From: Nephromyces sp. MM_2019
Taxonomy: Eukaryota; Apicomplexa; Aconoidasida; Nephromycida
Length of the DNA stretch: 23,057 nt
Direction: 5' to 3'
NCBI GenBank assembly: GCA_015657535.1
Contig: JADHZB010000978.1
Location: forward strand, 1-23,057
Each line of letters begins with the position of its first letter. The stretch's first letter is position 1. The notes under the pieces were generated by a model. The model searched no databases. It was not told the origin of the DNA and saw only the letters and a list, made by a program, of their open reading frames with translations. The translations under genes were made by a program, and so were the position numbers. This document shows positions 15,924 through 23,057 of the stretch, piece by piece.

Positions 15924-18900
15924 ATGACATGCCGACCCCTTAGTCGCCCCACTTCCACTCGCACATCTGCCTCTTCGAGGGTAAAAGTTGAAGAACTTTG
16001 GGAGATTTTTTCTTCACGTACTTTTACTAAGAAAAATGTCGTAAGGGGGGTCATAGAAAACCCCCCTTCCAGTAGAAGAGAAGTTGGTTGGCTTTCAAGG
16101 GAGGAAGGGGCGGTGGGGGGGAAAAGTTATAAGTCGAATAGGCGGAAAAACCATGGTATTAGCAGCAACAGGAAGCTGCTTAATGGCGTCATTAGAAGGG
16201 AGACTGATGCTTCTTCTTTGAAGCTTGACGATGAGAAGCTAAGTGTTTGGAAGGGAAAGAAATCTTTAGCGGCTCCCCCCCCCTACACCGAAGCAATTTC
16301 CTCTCAGAAAGTAACTTTTTCATCAAACCCCCCCAAGATCCCTGCAGCTCGCAGTGTGAAGCGCTGCCAATCACCTACATCAGCTGAAGACGATGAGAGG
16401 GCCCTCCATTTAGCTAGTGAATTGTCAGTGTATCCACCGGTTAAGCGAGTAAGGCGTAGCCTCAATCCCGAGCCTGAGGAGGTTGTTAGAGGGGGGGTTT
16501 GGGGAGCTTCCTTCCCGTACCACACACACGATGATGCTGTAGGCCTAGAGGGTGACTCGTATGTGTTTAAAAGTTTGTATGATGAGGTTTGTAAGGGCGG
16601 GAGGGGAGGGGATGAGAGGGAGGAGGGTGGAGATGAGAGTGGGGTTGAAGATGAATTTGAAGATGAAGAAGAGCTTAGAGAAGAAAACCGAGGAATTGGA
16701 GGCAGAAAAACTGTCAGAACTGACTCGTTTTTAGCCTCCCGCTTGCCTTCAAAGTTGCGTCTTCACACCAATAGTAGATACGGCAAGGGCGAAAGGCTCC
16801 CGTTTCTTTCAACAGAAGGACTTTCAGTTGATACCCTACAATTATTAACCCCAGAAAAGTACAAGAGAGAGGTTCCTGTGAGTGAAAACTGCAGGAGAGC
16901 TGAAGATCATCGTGCTGTTTCCTGTCTTCCTCTAGGAAGAAATAGAAGCTTCAAGAGGAAAGGAGAAACGAAAGGTAGCCTCCCAGATAGCTGGGAGTTT
17001 GATGATGCTTCTGGCACACACTATGGTAGCTCATTAGAGCAGAATAAACAGAGTCTTTCGCCTAGTGGCTGTTCTTTAGCGGAATCTGATAGCATGAAAA
17101 ATTGTGTGTATCTTGGTAAAGCAGAGAAGAAGAAAATGCTTTCGTCCTCTCATCTATACTCTCATCCTGCTTCCATAGATTGCCAAGTTAAGTATTTGAA
17201 TTCTTCTTCAGCAGCGAGTTTCTCTGGCAGAGAGAGAGGCAAGAAGAAGCAAGTGTTGGGGGATAAGCAGAGGGAGCTGGAATGTGGTGATGACTTCGTC
17301 TATTGCGGAGAAGGAAGCAGGAAGGAGGTGAAGAGGAGGGGGGAATCGGGAGGAAACCGGGGGGAGAGTAACGGGGGTGGCAGGAGGGGGGAGAGCAGCA
17401 GAGCTGAAAAGAGGGGGGAATGCGAGGTAAACTGGGAAGAGAGCAGTAGGGCTGGAAGGACGGGCAAGAGCTACAGCAAGAAAGGAGAAAGCCGAGGGAC
17501 GCGTAACTCCATAGAAACTGAAGTTATCATAAGTTCATTGAATACTTCCTCATTGCAAGAAGCCACAGAACGATTGAGCAGCTTCCGCTCTCCTCAGTAT
17601 AAGAAAGCTTCAAGGAGATGTGTGCAAAGAGTTTATCATAGCAGCAATAGTGCTGGTCGTAGTTATAGCTATCTCGAATCTAAAGAGACTAGCAGCACAC
17701 ATTCTGGAGGATCCAGTAGAAATTATGGCCACCCAGAGAGCTTTTCAATGGGGTATGCTTCCTGTACTTCCTCAAGGGCATCATCTAGGCAGCCTTTGAG
17801 AAGTTCTAGCAGCTACTCACACACAACGCACTATGGTGTATCTCACCACCTCAAATCCTCTTCTTCGCTACATTTTTTTACGGATGAATCGGAGACTAGC
17901 TCCTCCACTCACTTCCACAGACGAAGCCAAGCTTATGCTGATGAGTTGAAAGCCTCAAAAAGATCATCAATCCCTCCTGATTGTAGAGAAAGAAGAGGAA
18001 GAAGAGGAATTACGAATGTGGAAAAGCAACGAAAAGCAGCAGGTTACTCCTTGAAATGTTCTCGAAGATTTTCAAATCGTAGCGTATTTGCTGAAGCTAC
18101 GCCTTGGATAGATGCAAAGCAGCCCAATGTAGAGAGTATACAAACTCCTTCAAGAAAAACTGATTCTTCCAGGAGGGTTAATATGAAGCAGACACCTGAA
18201 GATGGCTCAGAGCCCTCATTTTCAGCCAGGAATCCACTGAGAACCTCTTTGATTCCACCACAATCTCCTCCTCAGGTGTGCGAAACTTGCTCTTCTGCTG
18301 GGTTAATCAAGGAGAAGAAGCTTAGGCGTACTCTCAAGGTAGATTCAGATTCTCGCTTACTTTTGAAGGAAGAAGCGGAACGGGCATCTCTTGATGCAAC
18401 CTTTGAGGCTGATACTAGGCTTGGAGGGGAAGTGGCACCCTTCTCATCCCCTCATTGTATGGTAAACCTGCTACGTCTAGGGAGGAAGAATGACCTTAAA
18501 ACCCCAGCAAAAAAGAGAGAATCTAGCCGTTTCACTCACAGAAAACCCTCTATAGCTGCTCATACTGTTGATGGTGGAAGTGCTATTAAAACCAGTAGAC
18601 ATCGTTGGAAAAGCCCAGAATTAGATGCTCGTATCTTCAGCAGTATAGGTTACTCATCTGATGAAGATGGAGTTTCAATGTTCAAAGATGATCGAAAATC
18701 TTCTTCACCAGCTTCATCCTACTTGTCTGAGAAAGGAACTTTGGTTCCAGACTCAAGGCGTAACCCATCACGAGCTTTTGAATCTGAAGATAAAGCAAAG
18801 AAGAAGAAGCAACAGTTTGTGAGAAGAAAGCATACTCAACAGGATTTTGGGTATAGCGAAGACATTTCCGGTGTTTTTTCTGCAGCATCATCTTCATCCC

Positions 18901-19824
18901 TGGAATCGTCTTCAAGCAACAATCTCCACCTTTTTCCTCCATCAAAAGCTCATCGAATAGCAAGTATTGTTCGTGAAGAAAGCAAAACCAAAAGGCTTTC
19001 TACTACCTTAAAAATGAATACAGGCCAACCTTCCACACCTTGTACCACCTCGAATCGACTGAAATCGAAGGATCTTAGAGTGCTGGAAGACACGCCCAGT
19101 ACATCGACGTTTTCCGCTGTTTTGGATGGGAATTACTCAGTGAAGATAAAGAAGAAGATGATGCAACGAGTGCCTACAGAGGGAAAGCCTTTGAAGGGAA
19201 TGCTTGAAAAAAGAGAAGGTAGTATCTTCAAAACGAACAAAGCAGGTCAGAAGGCTCGTTTTTATATGATAAGTGATGCTGCTAGGGATGCCTATAGCGA
19301 TCACAGGAGCGACGACATTAGGTGGGTTGCTTCAAGCCATCAAAGGGAAGCTAGTGTGTATAAGAGTGAGCAAGAGCGATTCCTTGTTTCCCCTTCATCA
19401 GAGCCTAAGCCACTCTCTGTTGCTAAGACTTCAAAGTCTTGTGCACTTCATACTATTCCTCGCAGCCCGGTAGTGGCAGCAGACACTCATCTTAAAGATT
19501 CTAGTGTTCAGGGTTCTGTTAAAGACTATCATTTCAAAAAGCCTCGCCTTCCTCCACTGCTTGAAGACGATTGCTTTTCCTCTAGAAACTTGCCACAGCA
19601 GCTTGAAACTCTTAAAGGTGTACGTACACTCAGGGCTACTAATGCTCAGCCGGGAGATTCGATGATTTGGTCTTCATTTGATGCTCTCAGCGTACACTCG
19701 TGGGTGAAGCTCTTCAATGAATCCGGTAGAAGGCAGCTGCAAAGCTCATTGCTATCTCATGGCCTCGTAGACTTTGTACTTCGGCAGCTTAGTAGGCTAG
19801 ACAGTCTGTGTAATCACGATACTG
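15924..19824 (+). CDS. WAPL: WAPL-like exon 1 (disordered N-terminal part)
   Basis: The 3901-base exon is open throughout. It holds an acidic stretch at about residues 228-258 (EFEDEEELREENR), a repeated RGES-type block at about 469-530, and many Ser-rich segments with SP/TP sites (for example KSPELDARIFSSIGYSSDED). The last 60 residues begin the folded region (SMIWSSFDALSVHSWVKLFN). It ends ACT G|GTAAGA; without splicing the frame would stop at 19850. Confidence 0.85.
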
Positions 19825-22800
19825 GTAAGAGTGAAGCAGCGGGATACTGAGAGGCAATGGCCTTCTACTTTGGTGTGTGTGCGGGTTGACTCGATTTTTA
19901 TGAGGCAAAAAGTTCTACTGTATACTGTTTTGCGGGAGGTATATCTGAGCTGCTTAGAAATCCCTTTTGTAACCTCATGATGAGGCAGAAACGCACACAC
20001 AGCAATATGTGGCGCTCTGTGTATATAGTGAAGAATTTTTGATCCTAATTTGGGGGGTTTAGTTGGTGTGTGCGGAGTTAGGTCTGTGGACTCTTGTATG
20101 TGTGGAGGTTGGTGTGCGAACTAGTGTTTGCTACTCTGTATATGCATCAATATCTGCGTACACCCCTGTATATACACCCCTGTGACTACAAAAACCTTGT
20201 TTGAGCTGGTGTGCTTGGTTAGTAAATGCGAGATTTTGATGCTTATGTGTACTAAAGCTATGCGGTTATGATTCCGTGTATGTGGGTTTGCGTGCAGTTG
20301 TAATGCTATTTCGAGGAATTACGGGGCACTCTGGGATGAAGGATTCTGGACTGTTTTGTTTGGCTTCCCTACTCTTCAAGCTAGAAGAGACTAGCTGCCA
20401 CAATCTTAACCATCGTACAACTTCAAGAGATACTGGTAAGGATGCTTCTTTTGATGCATATAGTGCTGTGTGTCTGCTCATGCTGGTGTGTTAACCGGTA
20501 TGTGTGAGGATTAGTGAAGTTGTAAAGGGATGATTTTTTTTAGGGATAAACTTCTATTTTGATTTGTGTGCTTGTCTATGCGTGTGTGTGTGTGTGTGCG
20601 TTTGTGCATTTCTTTGGGTTTTTGTGTGTGTGCATGACTAGCTTGAATTCTCTGCATTACTCTTTCTATATGCGCTTCTCTCACTCTCAGTGTGCATCTC
20701 TCCCCGCATGTGCATGCCCTCAAATATCCCTCCCTCGCTCTCTCTCTCTCTCTCTCTGTGTGTGTAGACCCCTCTCTGGGCTTTCCTTCCCTCTCCACCC
20801 CCCCTTCTCTCCTCCCCTTTTGAAGTGTGTTGCTTCTTCACGCCGTTTTGCTTCTCGATTTCCATGCTTATTAGCACCATGTTCGCCGTTAACTTTCTTC
20901 ACGCTCGGACACACAGCTTCCCCCTTCTTCTTTGCTTTCAGTCAATGCTGGGCTACTTCGCAGCATTTTTATAGGCTCTTTGTCAAACTTTAGGAGCCAA
21001 TGTGCTATGCTTATCTTTGCTGCAGCTAAGCTTACTCCTAAGCAGCACAATGACACACAATACCCTGGAATCCCCATTATGCTTTGCGAAGAAGCTCCGG
21101 AGAGCCAGGAAAGCAGCAATGGCATATATGTACGTACACTCACCTCAGAAGATTCAGCCGCTCACTCAGCTCCTTCAATGAGGAGCAGCTCTTCACTGAA
21201 GAGACTATCGCCGAGCTCCATTCAGGCCAATAGCTGGCATGAAGAAAAACCTTCTTCATCTTCTACCCTGCACACACAGGAGAAATACTCCCTCTCCAAG
21301 TATATAGCCGAAACACTTACGTATATGAACTGCACAGGCATCTTAGATATGTTTATAAAGGAAGCCTATAGTGAGAGCAAAGAGAGTGAAAGCAACGAGA
21401 TTACCTTGAAGAGCTTACGAAAGCACTCACTTAAGCCTTCTATAAGCTCTAATACTATGGAAAAACGTAGCTGCTCATCGAGTTTTGGGGGTAATGGTAG
21501 CACTAATGAGCAGTCTAGCCTCACCTGGCTGGTTTTGCTGCTTTTAACCGCCGCTAGGAACAACCCCTCATTCGCGGAAGATCTCTACCATTTGGTGATG
21601 CGTTCAGTGCTGAATAGCTCGTGGTTTTTCTACGATGAAGTGTGCCAAAGCTTGAAGAAGGGGAAAGATGATGAGACGGTTGGAGGTGTTAGGGGGGGTG
21701 CAGGGATTGGGGTGACGACGAAGGGGGGCGAAGTGGTTGTTTCTGAGGAGGGTGGGATGGCAGTCGAGAGCGGAAGCGAAGTGGCGATTTCTGAAGGGGT
21801 TGTACATATACCGATGAAGAACAGTGAAGTGGTGGCTTCTGAAGGAGGTATGGGAGCTTCTAGGAATAGCAATGCAGTAGCTTCCCTGGAGGGGGATGTA
21901 CGTACACCCCATACACCCATGAATAACGGGGAAGTGATAGTTGCTGCAGAAGAAGTAGTGACATTTGCAGGTGGAATTCATGCAGCTGATGTCTTCCGAG
22001 CTAGCAGAAGCTACAGTACTCCTGAAGAAGTGAATAAAACTGAACATTTTAGGCTGAGATTCAACAGTTTAAAGGAAGGAATCGCTTTAGGGAACTTTAC
22101 AGAAGCCTTTTCAGACACAATCACCACCACTACCCCAAGCTTGGATGGTAAAATAGGGGTAGATATCTCCTCCCATAGTAAAGAAAAACTGCTTTTTCAG
22201 GCTGATCAAGCTGAGGTTAGCAAGCCAAATATGAGCTTCTCCTCTGAGCTATCCAGTTGCTCAGGCGAAGTTAAAAGCGCTTCCTCATCTTCCTCTTTGG
22301 GTGGATCTTCAGGTGGTGGTGTACTGCCTGCCAGTTTACCCTCAAAGCTTTTCAGTTTCCCTCTAAAACCAGCGGATTATATGGAAACTTCTGCCCCCTT
22401 TTTTTCGTCTTCTTTATCTTCTGCAGCTTTATCTTCTTCCACCTCTTCTTCTAATTCTTCTACCTCTTCTCATCATCTTCATACTCCCCACACTTCGTCT
22501 CTTCACAGTAGTCTTACAGCTGAAGATAGCATGTCAACGGCAAACTCCACTGCAATACGCAGCAAAGCCGATAATTTCCCCGCTACTTTTGCTGCCACCT
22601 CTCCCTTCCATAATGCAGCCACTCCTCCTGCCTCTGCTTCTGCTGTGAAAAACCTGCATTTTTTGTCAGACATTCTGGTGTCTACCTGGCCTGTGAATCT
22701 TCTTGTAGGGCAGCTATTTGAATGGGTGGGTTTGATGTGGAGAGATACGAAGCAGCAGCTAATGAAGGCAGCTAGCTCTCTATACGGCGCTGGAGGTGAT

Positions 22801-23057
22801 GAAAAGGCTATAAATGAAGATATTTTTGATTGCTTAGTAAAGCAATATGAGTATCAATTGCTGATGTTTAGCCGGATATCTACATGGTCTTCAAACTCGA
22901 GAGATTTGAAGAAATTTTCGAATGAAGGTTGGGTTGTGTGTATTGGAGGGTTGGTGTGTGTAGGTATTGCTATGCCTCATTGTGTGTGTTGCTATGCCTC
23001 ATTGTGTGTGTTGCTATGCCTCATTGTGTGTGTTGATGTGCTTCATTGTGTGTGTTG
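15924..23057 (+). CDS. WAPL: very large WAPL-like protein (putative cohesin-release factor), 3' end outside window
   Basis: Exons 15924-19824, 20298-20435 and 20942 to about 22927 are joined by two phase-1 introns (donors G|GTAAGA and G|GTAAGG; acceptors GCGTGCAG and TTGCTTTCAG). They give about 2008 residues so far, against about 1190 in human WAPL and fewer than 1000 in plants. Residues 1 to about 1240 are polar, Ser/Arg/Glu-rich and probably disordered, with basic clusters (VKRVRRS, residues 173-179) suiting a nuclear protein. From about 1240 on, helical-repeat segments appear in the order expected for the WAPL domain: RRQLQSSLLSHGLVDFVL, VVMLFRGITGHSGMKDSG, NFRSQCAMLIFAAAKL and YIAETLTYMNCTGILDMF. 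Low-complexity inserts lie between them. WAPL unloads cohesin from chromatin with PDS5. The start is the first ATG of the open frame. Another ARM/HEAT-repeat nuclear protein is the main alternative. Confidence 0.6.
17325..17500 (+). repeat. in-frame purine-rich RGES repeat in WAPL-like exon 1
   Basis: AGGAGGGGGGAATC-type units recur and encode KRRGESGG, NRGESNGG, RRGESSRA, KRGEC and KKGESRG. The coding strand is almost purely purine over this stretch. Confidence 0.75.
20298..20435 (+). CDS. WAPL: WAPL-like exon 2
   Basis: A 138-base exon, phase 1 to phase 1, encodes VVMLFRGITGHSGMKDSGLF and the following leucine-rich helix CLASLLFKLEE. Its pattern of two helices with an acidic-Ser turn (KDSG) matches the WAPL repeat in which a polar turn precedes a helix ending in LL. 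The flanking introns are 473 and 506 bases and contain TGTGTG and, at about 20730-20766, a TC/TG microsatellite. Confidence 0.75.
20942..22927 (+). CDS. WAPL: WAPL-like exon 3 (open to the window end)
   Basis: The frame set by the phase-1 junction has no stop from 20942 to 23057. Three folded patches (about 20944-21040, 21290-21650 and 22640-22925) are separated by a Gly/Glu/Val repeat at 21727-21960 and a Ser/Thr-rich insert with poly-Ser at about 22260-22620. The last patch includes FLSDILVSTWPVNLLVGQLF and LVKQYEYQLLMFSRI. I end the exon at GAAG|GTTGGG because what follows is a TG-rich tandem repeat typical of introns here. The donor is inferred. Confidence 0.75.
21727..21960 (+). repeat. 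in-frame 48-base minisatellite in WAPL-like exon 3
   Basis: Five drifting copies, starting at 21727, 21775, 21823, 21868 and 21928 (spacings 48, 48, 45 and 60), encode variants of SEVVASEGG (GEVVVSEEGG, SEVAISEGVV, SEVVASEGG, SNAVASLEG, GEVIVAAEE). All spacings are multiples of three. Confidence 0.85.
22969..23057. repeat. 22-base tandem repeat at the window end
   Basis: GCTATGCCTCATTGTGTGTGTT is repeated exactly at 22969, 22991 and 23013, with a fourth, diverged copy (GATGTGCTTC...) running into the window edge. The array probably continues beyond. Confidence 0.93.

Noticed and set aside
18682..18963. Minus-strand 93-codon frame inside WAPL-like exon 1
   Set aside because: It is antisense to a long, continuous coding exon and has no motif of its own.
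20511..20993. Plus and minus frames rich in Ser/Leu or Arg/Glu
   Set aside because: They translate the TC/TG microsatellite of the second WAPL-like intron.

Overview
The window looks like nuclear DNA from a unicellular eukaryote, most likely an apicomplexan of the coccidian line. The reasons are genes split by roughly 0.5-0.9 kb GT-AG introns full of TGTGTG runs, moderate GC, a type I fructose-1,6-bisphosphatase with short exons, and a very large Ser-rich low-complexity protein. The lineage call is an inference; no marker gene settles it. Nothing prokaryotic (operons, Shine-Dalgarno sites, IS elements, CRISPR) was seen, and no rRNA or tRNA gene was recognised.

Layout. (1) Bases 1-934: possible exons of a minus-strand gene, with an ATG-led first exon at 934-822. 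(2) 935-4102: no convincing gene, with a CA-rich block and a degenerate ACTGGTAA minisatellite. (3) 4103-4711: two + strand exons which, joined, give the WRVD signature of a COMM-domain protein (COMMD4-like); the rest was not located. (4) 5447-10593: seven exons of fructose-1,6-bisphosphatase, the best-supported gene. Every junction reproduces the family's spacing except the sixth, where a variable loop is short. Only about 20-25 N-terminal residues are missing. A cluster of G-runs starts 22 bases after its stop. (5) 10.6-15.7 kb: TG/CA-rich sequence with several small open segments bounded by good splice sites. They fall into two phase-compatible chains (13214-14041 and 14276-15383), but no family was recognised. 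(6) 15924 to the window end: three large exons (3901, 138 and at least 1986 bases) of a protein of more than 2000 residues. It has a huge polar N-terminal part followed by helical-repeat segments resembling WAPL, the cohesin-release factor. Its last visible exon meets a TG-rich tandem repeat and the gene leaves the window unfinished.

The genes do not form a pathway: FBPase is gluconeogenic, WAPL acts on chromatin, and COMMD proteins act in endosomal sorting. Most good calls are on the + strand. The main unexplained signals are five copies of the palindrome TGTACGTACA (four read as Val-Arg-Thr in the WAPL-like gene or its candidate upstream exon), the strand-biased TG content of introns, the G-run cluster behind FBPase, and an in-frame 48-base minisatellite in the WAPL-like gene.
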